Below are positions 1 to 7,685 of a stretch of DNA of 9,515 nt, piece by piece; the first letter of the stretch is position 1, and the number at the start of each line of letters is the position of its first letter. The notes below the pieces were generated by a model. It saw only the letters and a list, made by a program, of their open reading frames with translations. It did not search any database and was not told where the DNA came from. Source of the stretch: Leptospiraceae bacterium (GTDB lineage Bacteria; Spirochaetota; Leptospiria; Leptospirales; Leptospiraceae); the NCBI GenBank assembly GCA_016711485.1, contig JADJSX010000016.1:1-9515 (forward strand), given 5' to 3'. A program made the translations under genes and the position numbers.

Positions 1-6
1 AAAAAA

Positions 7-812
7 ATGAAAACAGAAGGTGAAGAGAAAGAAGTTACGATTCTATTTTGCGATATTAAAGATTTTACAAAATTAGCGGAAAGATTAAAACCGACTGATT
101 TAATCTTTCTATTGAATACATTTTTTTCTGAAATGGTCGACATCATTTTACAAAACAAAGGTTTTTTGATAAATTCATCGGGGACGCAATCATGGTTGTC
201 TTTGGAATACCCGAATCAAAATCTCATGATAAGCAAACCGCAGTCCATGTCGCAATTCAAATGTTAAAAAAATTACGGCAACTGAATGAAAAAAAAAGTT
301 TCGGAGATGAGAAACTTGAAATTACTATTGGCATTCATTCGGGAAGAGTAGTCGCAGGCAATGTCGGTTCGTCGGAAAGAAGAGAATACACAATAGTCGG
401 GGATAATGTAAACCTTGCATCTAGAGTTCAAAATCTAAACAAATTTTATCATTCAAATTTATTAATTTCGGACAGTGTTTATCAAGGTATTATTGAACAG
501 CAAAATTTTAAAGTGAGGGAAATAGATTCTGTCAGAGTCAAAGGAAAGCAAATACCCTGTGTGCTTTTTGAAGTTTACTCACATTTATCTCAAGACGAAA
601 TAAATAAAAAAGAACTAAATCTACTCAATTTTATGAACGGACTTTTGTTCTACAAAAGCGGAGACTTTCAGCAAGCCAAAATTTTATTCGAGCAAGCGCT
701 CAAACAAAATCCGGAAGATATTTTATGTAAGCTGTACTTAGAATGAATTAAAGACCTGCTAGAAAATGAAATTGAAGGCTGGGATGGGATTTATGATTTT
801 AAAAATAAATAG
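7..812 (+). pseudogene. class III adenylate/guanylate cyclase with C-terminal TPR, 3' part, disrupted
   Basis: This is a class III nucleotide cyclase domain, which makes cAMP or cGMP from a nucleoside triphosphate. The first segment shows the metal-binding motif VTILFCDIKDFTKLAE (D16 if the ATG at 7 is used). The second frame shows GDAIMVVFG (second metal Asp), then GIHSGRVVAGNVGS and VGDNVNLASRV with the Asn and Arg expected to stabilise the transition state. A TPR-like helix pair (LLFYKSGDFQQAKILFEQALKQNP) follows. The frames join at the T run 162-167: one more T restores GFFDKFIGDA. A TGA at 744-746 then interrupts a tail that stays open to TAG 810-812 and reads IKDLLENEIEGWDGIYDF, a typical ending for this family; CGA to TGA is the simplest cause. 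Most homologues have a sensor region before this domain, so the true start is probably left of the window and the ATG at 7 may be internal. The gene is dead, or the deletion is a read error while the stop only trims the tail. Confidence 0.85.
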
Positions 813-815
813 GAA

Positions 816-2832
816 ATGAACATGATCGAACACAAACATACTTACGACAAAGACGGTAAACAAATTTGTTGCACGCAAGCAGAAAAAATTTATACAAATG
901 CCGGCGCAAAAGATTTATTAAAAGAAAATAAAGCAACCGGTACTGGGCAAAGTCATTCAATCTCGATAGATAGTACTTTTAAATTATTTATACCTTCTAC
1001 TATTTCATTAGTTATATTGCTCTTAGCCATTCTGTTTGATAATTATTATCCGCAGGAGTGGTTCACGGGGTGGATTCGAATTCTTTGGTATACGGCTAGT
1101 TATGCACCGGTTGGCTTTCCTGTTATTAAAGAAGCTTTTGAGAGCTTTGCAAAGAAAGAAATATTTTCAGAATTTCTTTTGATGAGCATTGCTACGCTTG
1201 GGGCATTTTCTATTGGCGAGCACCTAGAAGGCGTTGCGGTAATGCTGTTTTATGCGGTCGGTGAATTATTTCAAACAATGGCGGTCAAAAGAGCCAAGGC
1301 AAACATAAAAACATTGCTCGACCAAAGACCCGATGAAGTAACTATTCTACAAGACAACCGAGCAAAAACTATAAAAGCGGAAAATGCAAGCATTGGAGAT
1401 ATTATCCAACTTAAGGTAGGCGAAAAATTAGGATTGGACGGTGACCTTATTTCTGAAAATGCTTTTTTTAATACGGCAGCTCTTACGGGGGAAAGTAAAC
1501 CGGATAGAAAAACAAAAGGACAAACAGTTTTGGCGGGAATGATAAATTTATATTCAGTTTCCATTGTAAAAGTTACTGCTGCTTATACGGACAGTAAACT
1601 TTCTAAAATTTTAGAATTGGTACAAAATGCCACTACACAAAAAGCCCCAACCGAGCTTTTCATTAGAAAGTTTGCAAAAATCTATACGCCTATAGTTGTA
1701 TTTTTTGCTTTTGCAATTACTGTATTACCTTACTTTTTTGTAGATAATTATTTGTTTACAAAATGGCTTTATAGAGCCTTGATTTTTTTGGTTATTTCTT
1801 GCCCCTGCGCTTTGGTGATTTCAATTCCATTGGGTTATTTTGGAGGAATTGGTGCGGCTAGTAAAAATGGTATCTTATTTAAAGGTAGTAACTTCTTAGA
1901 TGCCATTGCTGAAATTCAAAATGTTGTAATGGATAAAACGGGGACGATGACAGAAGGCGTCTTCAAAGTACAAGAAATTGTATTTAAACCTGAATTTAAT
2001 AAAGAAGAAATTTTAGAAATGGTAAATGCTCTGGAAAGTCAAAGCACACACCCTATCGCAACGGCAATAAAGCAATTTGTCGGAGAGATAAACCCGAATA
2101 TAAAATTGGAAAGTGTAGAAGAAATATCGGGACACGGGCTAAAAAGCAATTCTTCAGAATAAAGAACTTTTAGTAGGCAATTTTAAATTGATGGATAAAT
2201 TTTCCATTACATATGATATTGATCCAACAAGCATCGTTTATACTTTAATTGCCGTAGCTTATAATAAAAAATTTGTCGGTTACCTCACTATAGCCGATAG
2301 CATTAAACCAGATGCAAAAGAGACTGTAGACAAACTAAAAGCATTGCATGTAAAAATAACAATGTTAAGTGGCGACAAACATAATGTTGTAAAATTTGTT
2401 TCAGATAAATTAGGAATTACCGATGCCTTTGGAGATTTATTGCCGGAAGATAAAGTAAATAAGGTAAAAGAGATCAAAGAACGAAATGAAAGCGTCGCCT
2501 TTGTCGGTGACGGCGTAAATGACGCTCCCGTAATTGCTTTAAGTAGTGTGGGTATTGCAATGGGCGGTTTAGGTAGTGATGCCACTATCGAAACCGCAGA
2601 TATAGTTATACAAGATGATATGCCGAGTAAAATTCCAATGGCAATCAATATAGGCAAGCAAACAAAAAGAATAGTTTGGCAAAATATAATTCTTGCATTC
2701 TCTGTAAAAGCAATTGTTTTGCTTCTCGGTGCAGGGGGATTAGCCTCTATGTGGGAAGCGGTCTTTGCAGATGTAGGCGTTGCATTACTTGCTATTTTAA
2801 ATGCAGTAAGAATACAACGGGCAGAATTTTAA
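816..2832 (+). pseudogene. P1B-type heavy-metal (Zn/Cd/Pb) translocating ATPase, frameshifted
   Basis: This is an inner-membrane pump that exports divalent metal ions using ATP. In the first frame (816-2162, 448 codons) the order is: a Cys/His-containing N-terminus with CC at 18-19 but no classical GMxCxxC domain, membrane helices, the actuator motif TGES (224-227), the metal-site motif CPC (329-331), the phosphorylated Asp in DKTGT (D373), the nucleotide-domain THP (411-413) and GHG (439-441). The second frame continues with MLSGD, GDGVNDAP and a last helix pair holding SVKAIVLLLG and DVGVALLAILNAVR. The Lys and Asp there match the Zn/Cd/Pb (ZntA/CadA) subgroup. The A run 2141-2145 has one base too many: with four A the reading goes straight from GHGLK into AILQNKELLVG, giving about 671 residues, normal for the family. 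The sequence style, including the short N-terminus, recalls Bacteroidetes pumps, so transfer is plausible but untested. Either a recent pseudogene or a homopolymer sequencing error. Confidence 0.9.
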
Positions 2833-2876
2833 TAAAAATAAATGTTAGATATTATAGATAGAGAGATTAATTTATA

Positions 2877-3275
2877 ATGAATTTTCTAATGCCTGAAAAA
2901 ATGAAGAAACAGTATTTTGTAGAACTTGAACAATATCGAACACTGCTCCGAAGTGGAGACTTGAAAGGTGCATGGCGATACCTTGAACGCGCACATATCA
3001 TCGGGCAGTATCATCCAATTTCACATTTCGGAATTCATTTTCGCATGTTAGTTTTTGCTATACGGGTTCGAGATAGGAATGAATTTTTGGGTCAAATTCC
3101 AAGATTACTGGTTGGATGGATTGGCTCTCTCTTTAATCGCATACCTGTTGGAAATACAGGAGGGGCTAATGTCCATATACTCGCACCGATGGAAATTCCT
3201 GAAGATTTTAAACCATTGTTAATCAATGCAGATACAGTAAGTAAGGGATTATCTGGATTTAAAACTAAGAGTTAG
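2877..3275 (+). CDS. DUF3703 family protein
   Basis: The 132-residue product matches my recollection of the DUF3703 family. It has a tetratricopeptide-like N-terminal helix pair (YRTLLRSGDLKGAWRYLERAHIIGQ), a His-rich stretch (HPISHFGIHFRML), a conserved RDRNEFLGQIPRLL helix, and the C-terminal motif RIPVGNTGGANV followed by PMEIPEDF. Biochemical function is not known to me. DUF3703 genes are often found beside heavy-metal resistance genes, which fits the pump gene ending 44 bp upstream. The start at 2877 has only a weak purine-rich upstream region; Met5 or Met9 are alternative starts and lie just before the conserved part. It is followed after 14 bp by the next gene, so the two are probably cotranscribed. 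Confidence 0.8.
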   Translation: MNFLMPEKMKKQYFVELEQYRTLLRSGDLKGAWRYLERAHIIGQYHPISHFGIHFRMLVFAIRVRDRNEFLGQIPRLLVGWIGSLFNRIPVGNTGGANVHILAPMEIPEDFKPLLINADTVSKGLSGFKTKS

Positions 3276-3289
3276 ATGGAGAAATCGGA

Positions 3290-3784
3290 ATGATAGTAAA
3301 TATTTCATCGAAATTTCAATGCGAGTTTTCAGGGGTAGTTAAAAATGTAATGCTGCCTTCTTTGTTGTCTTACATTGCTAAGCCACTTGTATTTTTTAAG
3401 CCAATTCGCCCGAATGTCTTTCCACAGCAATGGGAGGAACAAGATTATCTAGTTCGTATGTATCTATTTTATTTCATTCCATTCGGAGAACAGACAATTA
3501 GAATCGAGTTATTAAAAAGTAAGGAGGAAAACGAATTTATATTACGTGATAATGGATTTGGTACTCTTATAAAAAAATGGGATCATTGGATTTTCATTAA
3601 GAAAACGGATGAAACAGGACATATAATTTATACTGATAGAGTTGATATTGACGCAGGTATTCTTACTCCGTTTATTTGGATATACGCTTTTACTTTTTAT
3701 CATTGGAGACAATATAGATGGCGAAAGCTGATAAGAAGAAATTTTAAAGATTTAAATGCAAAAAAGCAGAATATTTTTAAATAA
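3290..3784 (+). CDS. SRPBCC-like uncharacterised protein (164 aa)
   Basis: I do not recognise a named family with certainty. The length, the mixed strand-rich sequence and the ending DRVDIDAGILTPFIWIYAFTFYHWRQYRWRKL (about residues 116-147) resemble small SRPBCC/START-like proteins, in which a long C-terminal helix with the pattern FYxxRQxRWRxL closes a hydrophobic ligand pocket. No signal peptide is evident; the hydrophobic stretch near 122-136 fits the buried part of that helix better than a membrane anchor. A purine-rich ribosome-binding region (GGAGAAATCGGA) sits before the ATG. It lies 14 bp behind the DUF3703 gene and is probably the last gene of the metal-pump block. No terminator is visible after it. 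Confidence 0.65.
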   Translation: MIVNISSKFQCEFSGVVKNVMLPSLLSYIAKPLVFFKPIRPNVFPQQWEEQDYLVRMYLFYFIPFGEQTIRIELLKSKEENEFILRDNGFGTLIKKWDHWIFIKKTDETGHIIYTDRVDIDAGILTPFIWIYAFTFYHWRQYRWRKLIRRNFKDLNAKKQNIFK

Positions 3785-4013
3785 TCTTTTTCAAATTCCT
3801 CTTTCAGTTGAATTTGAAATTAAAATGCCGCCTAACGTTGAATTTGCGGAAATTGCTACAGAATAGGATTGACAAGCAACTTCGCAAACCCAACATATAA
3901 AAAGAATCGTATTGGGTAATGGAGTAAGTATTACACCTGACATCCGTGTCAGGGCTGGTAATAGATTGAGGCGTTGGTTAAGGCTTCTTAGGAGTATGCG
4001 CACCTAAAACACC
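3785..4013. other. gene-free junction between the metal block and the cassette array
   Basis: About 230 bp without a supportable gene. A short direct repeat is present, GTTGAATTTG at 3808-3817 and again at 3837-3846. The second copy is immediately preceded by GCCTAAC (3830-3836), so that GCCTAAC and GTTGAAT abut and look like an R''/R' pair with nothing between them. The open frame through this stretch (reading MPPNVEFAEIATE then a stop) may instead be a remnant of a decayed gene. The last bases before 4014 are the unpaired end of cassette A. Confidence 0.5.
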
Positions 4014-4310
4014 GCATAACTTCGCGTGATCTGCTTCAAAGCCTCACAATGTTCGGATGCTGTGAGGCTTCTCGCTCCGAGCCGGCTTAGTTGTATTAGC
4101 CTTACTTTGTAGTATATTTGTCAGACTCACGCAAGTCCAGTGCCTTCACTACTGTCACGAAACTTGCAGAAAAGAGCAAGTTTGCGTGCCATCCGTTCAG
4201 TCACAGGACTTGCTAGTAATAGTACGACTCGGAGACATGACTTTGAAACTCAAAAGGTGCTACCGCACTTTCGAGTTTCAAAGTCACGTCAGATACGCTT
4301 AACGTTAGAC
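4014..4310 (+). repeat. attC-like site 1 (297 bp, most divergent copy)
   Basis: R'' is GCATAAC (4014-4020) and R' is GTTAGAC (4304-4310). The inner boxes pair as GCGTgATCTG with CAGATACGC, leaving one extrahelical G as in classical attC sites. Hairpin V1 pairs AAGCCTCACA (4039-4048) with TGTGAGGCTT (4061-4070). The central arm is closed by CTCCGAG (4075-4081) with CTCGGAG (4228-4234) and holds GCAAGTCC/GGACTTGC around an inner AAACTTGC/GCAAGTTT hairpin. Hairpin V2 is TGACTTTGAAACTC with its exact complement. This copy differs from the other three in the L boxes, V1 and the closing stem, but the differences are matched on both sides, so it is divergent rather than decayed. The predicted cut lies between G4304 and T4305. 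Confidence 0.75.
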
Positions 4311-4351
4311 GGTATTGGATACAATCTTGTCATAGGAGCACTTTTAATAAA

Positions 4352-5074
4352 ATGGAAAAGATTATTAAAAAAATGAGTAAAAAAAAATTAATAGCTTTAG
4401 CGACTATCATGGAATTAAATGATCCGAATGAATCTAAGGTTACGATGACGCATTCTTATTCTGCTAATAATGATGAGGAACGCAAAATTCCGTTTGATAA
4501 ACTTCCCATTGAATCAATGCGGTCTGAGATTATTAAAGAAATTTCTACGGCGGGTGGACATACTATTGCCAATATTTTCCGTGGCGGGGAGGGAGTTTCA
4601 TATAGAGAAATAGTTTTGGATTTGGCAAATGAAAATAAAATTGAAACTAAACCATCTACTAGCGTTGCTGAAGTCGAAGGTCTTATAGCACAAAAGATTT
4701 TAAAAAATTTAATAGAGAAGTTATCAGAAGAAGAAAAAAAAGAATTGGAAAAGAACTTAATTAAAGAAGCAAAAAAATTTGGAAGCGATTTTTATAAAGA
4801 AGGTGGAATCCTTGCTGCATTAACTACCGCACAACTTTCTGGATTTGGAATATATTTAGCCGCGAGCACTGCTCTAGGTACGGTGACAAGTATTTTAGGA
4901 ATATCTTTATCCTTTGCCGTTTATACAGGAATGAGTAAAGTGATATCCGTTGTCATTGGTCCGATTGGTTGGGCTGCATTAGGATTAGCAACTGTATATA
5001 AAGCTGGCTCACCAAACATAAAAAAAATACTTCCTGCAGTTCTATTTATTGCGAGTGAAAGAAATCATAAATAA
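4352..5074 (+). CDS. YaaW/UPF0174-like membrane protein
   Basis: The 240-residue product resembles Escherichia coli YaaW (UPF0174). The best shared block is STAGGHTIANIFRGGEGVSYREIVLDLANENKI (residues 65-97), matching YaaW's GGDSIANKLRGHGKLYRAILLDV pattern. A charged helix full of Glu and Lys (112-145) follows, then two hydrophobic segments (about 153-177 and 180-216) that look like a membrane hairpin, and a C-terminal KAGSPNIKKILPAVLFIASER also found in that family. The function of YaaW is not established. The hydrophobic hairpin could suit a pore-forming or membrane-associated effector, but that is speculation. The start at 4352 has AGGAG 13 bases upstream; Met8 (4373) is an alternative with no better site. 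It begins only about 40 bp inside the cassette and is the first of three genes running the same way. Confidence 0.7.
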   Translation: MEKIIKKMSKKKLIALATIMELNDPNESKVTMTHSYSANNDEERKIPFDKLPIESMRSEIIKEISTAGGHTIANIFRGGEGVSYREIVLDLANENKIETKPSTSVAEVEGLIAQKILKNLIEKLSEEEKKELEKNLIKEAKKFGSDFYKEGGILAALTTAQLSGFGIYLAASTALGTVTSILGISLSFAVYTGMSKVISVVIGPIGWAALGLATVYKAGSPNIKKILPAVLFIASERNHK

Positions 5075-5122
5075 ATAGAAAAGTAAAAGTCGTATTACAA
5101 ATTACACTATTAGGAGATCAAA

Positions 5123-5518
5123 ATGGACAAAGAAAGCATAACATTTATCATTACAAAGATAATTCCATCTATTGTGGAAATATCTTCAAAATATTTAGAA
5201 GGTAAACAAAAAATTAATCTAAGAGACCTTGATATAAAAGAACTTAATATAAAGGATTCGATGCTAGAAAAAATTGTCGTTCTTGAATTAGAAAAATTAT
5301 CTTTAGAAAGGGATCATGGAAACATGAAAACGGAAATAAAACTCAAAGAACTGGAAATAGAGAAATTGAAAGTTCAAACTAGTTATGATTTGCATAAAGA
5401 ACTTTTTCAATTGGAAAAATTAAAAATTCAAAATGGAATTAATGAAAAAGAAATTAATATAATAAAAGAAAAAGCAGAAGAATCAAAAAAAATGTTCAAT
5501 AAATATTTATCCATGTAA
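5123..5518 (+). CDS. small soluble coiled-coil protein, function unknown
   Basis: I do not recognise this 131-residue protein. After a short amphipathic N-terminus (ESITFIITKIIPSIVEISSKYL) nearly all of it is a Leu/Ile/Lys/Glu-rich helix with heptad-like spacing (about residues 30-128), predicting one long coiled coil. A good ribosome-binding site, AGGAG at 5112-5116, sits 6 bases before the ATG, which supports translation. It lies 48 bp after the YaaW-like gene and 20 bp before a second coiled-coil gene, so the three probably form one operon and the two coiled-coil proteins may bind each other. Confidence 0.65.
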   Translation: MDKESITFIITKIIPSIVEISSKYLEGKQKINLRDLDIKELNIKDSMLEKIVVLELEKLSLERDHGNMKTEIKLKELEIEKLKVQTSYDLHKELFQLEKLKIQNGINEKEINIIKEKAEESKKMFNKYLSM

Positions 5519-5538
5519 AAAAGGAGAAACGTAAAAAT

Positions 5539-6072
5539 ATGAATACAGAAAATATAAGTTTTTTATTACTAGGGTGTATTATTGCGATAGTTCCTTCCAT
5601 TATTTTTTACATGCTCTACTGGGCTTCAAAGAAACATAAAAATATTATAACTGAATCTTTAGTCGATAAGGCAAATACTACAATTAATAATCTAACTGAC
5701 GCCAATATTAGAATACGTGAACTTGAGCAAAAAATTGAATTACTTTTAAGCGAGAAAGCAAGACTCGAAGGAGAAATTTCAGCATTAAAAGATTTGAATA
5801 AAAATATTTCGGATCAAAAAGATAGCCTCCTTGTTGAATTAGAAAAAAGAAAAAGTATAATCCGAAATGCTTTCGATGAATTAAATAGACTCAGTGATGT
5901 TTTTGAGAAAGTTAAAGAACATGGCAAACATGATAAAAACTTTGGCTTAGTAAAGTATAAAGGATATTTTTTTGAGGATACAGATGAGTTTAAAGGAAAG
6001 CAGACATTTGAGAATTATCACAAAAAGATATTACCAAGTTTAGCTGAAAAATTAAAGGATTATGGGCGTTAA
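5539..6072 (+). CDS. membrane-anchored coiled-coil protein, function unknown
   Basis: The 177-residue product has one N-terminal membrane segment (about residues 8-29, FLLLGCIIAIVPSIIFYMLYW) followed by a basic stop-transfer stretch (SKKHK), a long coiled coil (about 40-125) and a small C-terminal tail with KYKGYFFEDTDEF. The predicted topology puts the coiled coil in the cytoplasm. The layout of an N-terminal anchor plus coiled coil recalls the front half of RmuC, but no nuclease-like domain follows, so I do not assign it there. AGGAG at 5522-5526 precedes the ATG by 12 bases. The gene ends 20 bp before attC-like site 2, a tight fit typical of cassette genes. Confidence 0.65.
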   Translation: MNTENISFLLLGCIIAIVPSIIFYMLYWASKKHKNIITESLVDKANTTINNLTDANIRIRELEQKIELLLSEKARLEGEISALKDLNKNISDQKDSLLVELEKRKSIIRNAFDELNRLSDVFEKVKEHGKHDKNFGLVKYKGYFFEDTDEFKGKQTFENYHKKILPSLAEKLKDYGR

Positions 6073-6091
6073 TTGAGTAGTATCCAACACC

Positions 6092-6388
6092 GTCTAACTG
6101 CGAGTATCCACTGCGGAGGTGAACTATATCGGAAGCTGTTCACCTCCTTGCTCCAAGCCGGCAAAGTCGTGTTAGTCAAACTTTGTAGTATTATTGTTGA
6201 ACTTACGCAAGTCCAGTGCCATCGTTCCGGTCACAAAACTTGCAAGAGAATAATGCAAGTTTTGCGCCCTACACTCAGTCACGGGACTTGCTAGTATTAG
6301 TTCGGCTTGGAGACATGACTTTGAAACTCAAAAGGTGCTACCGCACTTTCGAGTTTCAAAGTCACGTCGGATACTCTTAACGTTAGGC
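6092..6388 (+). repeat. attC-like site 2 (297 bp)
   Basis: R'' is GTCTAAC (6092-6098) and R' is GTTAGGC (6382-6388). L'' GAGTATCC (6102-6109) pairs with L' GGATACTC (6369-6376). Hairpin V1 is a perfect 10 bp stem, GGAGGTGAAC (6115-6124) with GTTCACCTCC (6138-6147). The central arm is closed by CTCCAAGCCG (6151-6160) with CGGCTTGGAG (6303-6312); inside it GCAAGTCC (6207-6214) pairs with GGACTTGC (6284-6291), and AAAACTTGCA with TGCAAGTTTT. Hairpin V2 is a 14 bp stem, 6316-6329 with 6351-6364, ending in a bulged TGC/GCA tip around TACC. The predicted cut lies between G6382 and T6383. It is more GC-rich than the flanking genes. Confidence 0.8.
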
Positions 6389-6405
6389 GTCAATTTATTT
6401 TAACT

Positions 6406-6412
6406 AGGAGGT
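6406..6412 (+). promoter_or_regulatory. strong ribosome-binding site
   Basis: AGGAGGT lies 5 bases before the ATG at 6418 and fixes that start. It is only about 18 bp from the end of attC-like site 2, so any promoter for this cassette must lie inside the site or further upstream; I see no convincing -35/-10 pair in the short leader. Confidence 0.7.
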
Positions 6413-6417
6413 AATAG

Positions 6418-7143
6418 ATGATATTTGAACTGAGAGATAAAATACCAAGAAATTCATCCTTCTTAAACTCAGAAGATGTATTAACGAGTAACATATTTGG
6501 AACTTTAAGATATTTTAGTAATCAAAATATTTTAATTTCATTTCTAAATAAATCTATAAATATGGAAGGAAAAAAGTTAGAGATAGCAATAAATTCAAAT
6601 TTTAATATTGAGTTTTGGAAGAAATATAAAAAACAATCTGAAAACTTTTATGATGAACCTGATCTAGTTTTAATTGATAAAAATAATGTAATTTTAATAG
6701 AATGTAAATACCATTCTTTTATTTATGATGAAAGCTATATTCTTGAAAATAAAAAAATATATTCAAACCAAATTATAAGATATTCTGTTATCCTAAATAG
6801 AAATGAATTTAACAATAAAAATAAATATATTATTTTTTTGTCAAACGATTCTGTATTTCCAACACAAATCATGGCAGATTCGAAGTCGAAAATAAATAAT
6901 GCAGACCTGTATTGGTTATCTTGGCATAAATTATTTGGAATTCTCAATAAAGAAAACGCGGGCTTTCTTTCTGAAGGCGAACAGATAATCCGAAAAGATT
7001 TATTAAATTTTTTAAAGAAAAGAAATCTAAAAGTTTTTGATGGTTTTACGATTGAGAATTCTTCCTTGAATTGGAAGTACAAGAGAAGAAAAAAATATTT
7101 TGATAATATACAGAATACATTTCAATGGAGCTATAAAAAATGA
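6418..7143 (+). CDS. PD-(D/E)XK nuclease-like protein
   Basis: The 241-residue protein carries the pattern of a PD-(D/E)XK nuclease fold. There is a helix with Glu19-Asp20 (NSEDVLTSNIFGTLRYF), then EPDLVLID with Asp82, then VILIECKYHS with the E-x-K pair Glu95 and Lys97, and a Q-x3-Y motif (Gln118, Tyr122; QIIRY) as in RecB/Cas4-type nucleases. The predicted role is metal-dependent DNA cleavage, probably in defence against foreign DNA; the fold follows from the motifs, the role is inferred. No methyltransferase or helicase accompanies it, so a classical restriction-modification system is unlikely. The C-terminus (about 190-241) is basic and may bind nucleic acid. Its TGA overlaps the next gene's ATG, indicating translational coupling. 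The gene is markedly AT-rich, which suggests acquisition with its cassette. Confidence 0.7.
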   Translation: MIFELRDKIPRNSSFLNSEDVLTSNIFGTLRYFSNQNILISFLNKSINMEGKKLEIAINSNFNIEFWKKYKKQSENFYDEPDLVLIDKNNVILIECKYHSFIYDESYILENKKIYSNQIIRYSVILNRNEFNNKNKYIIFLSNDSVFPTQIMADSKSKINNADLYWLSWHKLFGILNKENAGFLSEGEQIIRKDLLNFLKKRNLKVFDGFTIENSSLNWKYKRRKKYFDNIQNTFQWSYKK

Positions 7144-7673
7144 GTAATGAAATTAAAACCCTTGTATCGACATACAACACATTCATAAGTGATATAGTGA
7201 ATCTTATAACGGATTTGCACAATTTATTGCAGAAAGATTTAAATTTAAAATACAATTACGAAGGATGGAGTCCTAGAGACAGATATTCCTGGAGTAGCAA
7301 AGAAAGATTCTATTCTCTCCATGAATTAGGCAATAATACACTATTCTATATTGGAATAGATTTAAAATCCGATGTTCCGTATTTGCTAATCTATAAAATT
7401 GAACTAAATCTTCAAAAAGCCAAAATGAATGAGTTTGGAGAATATGATAGTTTTACTCACATAGAAAATTCAAATAAAGAAAAGACAGAAATTTATAAAT
7501 ATGTATATAAATTTGAAAAGGATTGGGGAATAAATTATTTCGTTAAAACCGATTTATTGTCTATAAGCTCAAGCGATATTATAAATAATGAAATAAAGAG
7601 TATATGCAAATATTTAATTGATGGTAAATACGATTTAATTCAAACAATTAATACGATTACTTTTTTGGAGTAG
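7140..7673 (+). CDS. unknown protein coupled to the nuclease-like gene (177 aa)
   Basis: I do not recognise a family. The protein starts with an amphipathic helix (ETLVSTYNTFISDIVNLITDLHNLL-like region, residues 4-31), continues with an aromatic-rich strand region (YEGWSPRDRYSWSSKERFYSLHELGNNTLFYIGIDL, about 40-75) and ends in a helix rich in Ile and Asn. There is no signal peptide or membrane segment, so it is probably cytoplasmic. ATG 7140-7142 overlaps the TGA of the nuclease-like gene (ATGA), so both products are probably made together and in similar amounts. A partner subunit or an immunity/regulatory protein are both possible. The stop codon directly abuts the complementary cassette end. 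Confidence 0.65.
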   Translation: MSNEIKTLVSTYNTFISDIVNLITDLHNLLQKDLNLKYNYEGWSPRDRYSWSSKERFYSLHELGNNTLFYIGIDLKSDVPYLLIYKIELNLQKAKMNEFGEYDSFTHIENSNKEKTEIYKYVYKFEKDWGINYFVKTDLLSISSSDIINNEIKSICKYLIDGKYDLIQTINTITFLE

Positions 7674-7685
7674 AAATAAATCGAC

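Larger units (their letters stand above)
4305..6382 (+). mobile_element. integron-like gene cassette B (three genes plus attC-like site 2)
   Basis: The unit is defined by cutting between G and TT in the R' boxes of sites 1 and 2. Its two ends are complementary: bases 4304-4322 match the reverse complement of 6080-6098 at 18 of 19 positions, with the only mismatch at position 11 (A4314 versus C6088). That match is between the two ends of one cassette, not the two ends of one site, as expected if the unit was inserted from a circle. At 2078 bp with three genes it is large for a cassette. The genes run toward the site, the usual orientation. That this is a true integron cassette is an inference, because no integrase is in the window. 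Confidence 0.7.

Noticed and set aside
2280..2657. 125-codon frame on the minus strand inside the pump gene (also 1271-1564 and 2676-2861)
   Set aside because: They are antisense or shifted shadows of the strongly supported P-type ATPase coding sequence.
4014..4310. A retron or other reverse-transcribed RNA, because of the long hairpins
   Set aside because: No reverse transcriptase is in the window, and the cassette-end matching is better explained by site-specific recombination.
4140..4376. Open frame running from site 1 into the YaaW-like gene
   Set aside because: It lies within the structured repeat, overlaps a well supported gene in another frame and has no protein-like features.
6235..6263. 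The AAAACTTGCA/TGCAAGTTTT hairpin as an intrinsic terminator
   Set aside because: No T run follows the stem in any copy, and it is enclosed in a larger conserved fold.
6073..6294. Open frame across attC-like site 2 with a similar peptide in site 4 (8648-8860), both ending LRPTLSHGTC
   Set aside because: The similarity follows from the conserved DNA element. Site 3 differs in V1 length by one base and loses the frame, and changes preserve base pairing rather than the peptide.
6735..7255. Minus-strand frames of 115 and 69 codons opposite the nuclease-like gene pair
   Set aside because: They overlap the + strand genes, which have a strong ribosome-binding site, catalytic motifs and ATGA coupling.
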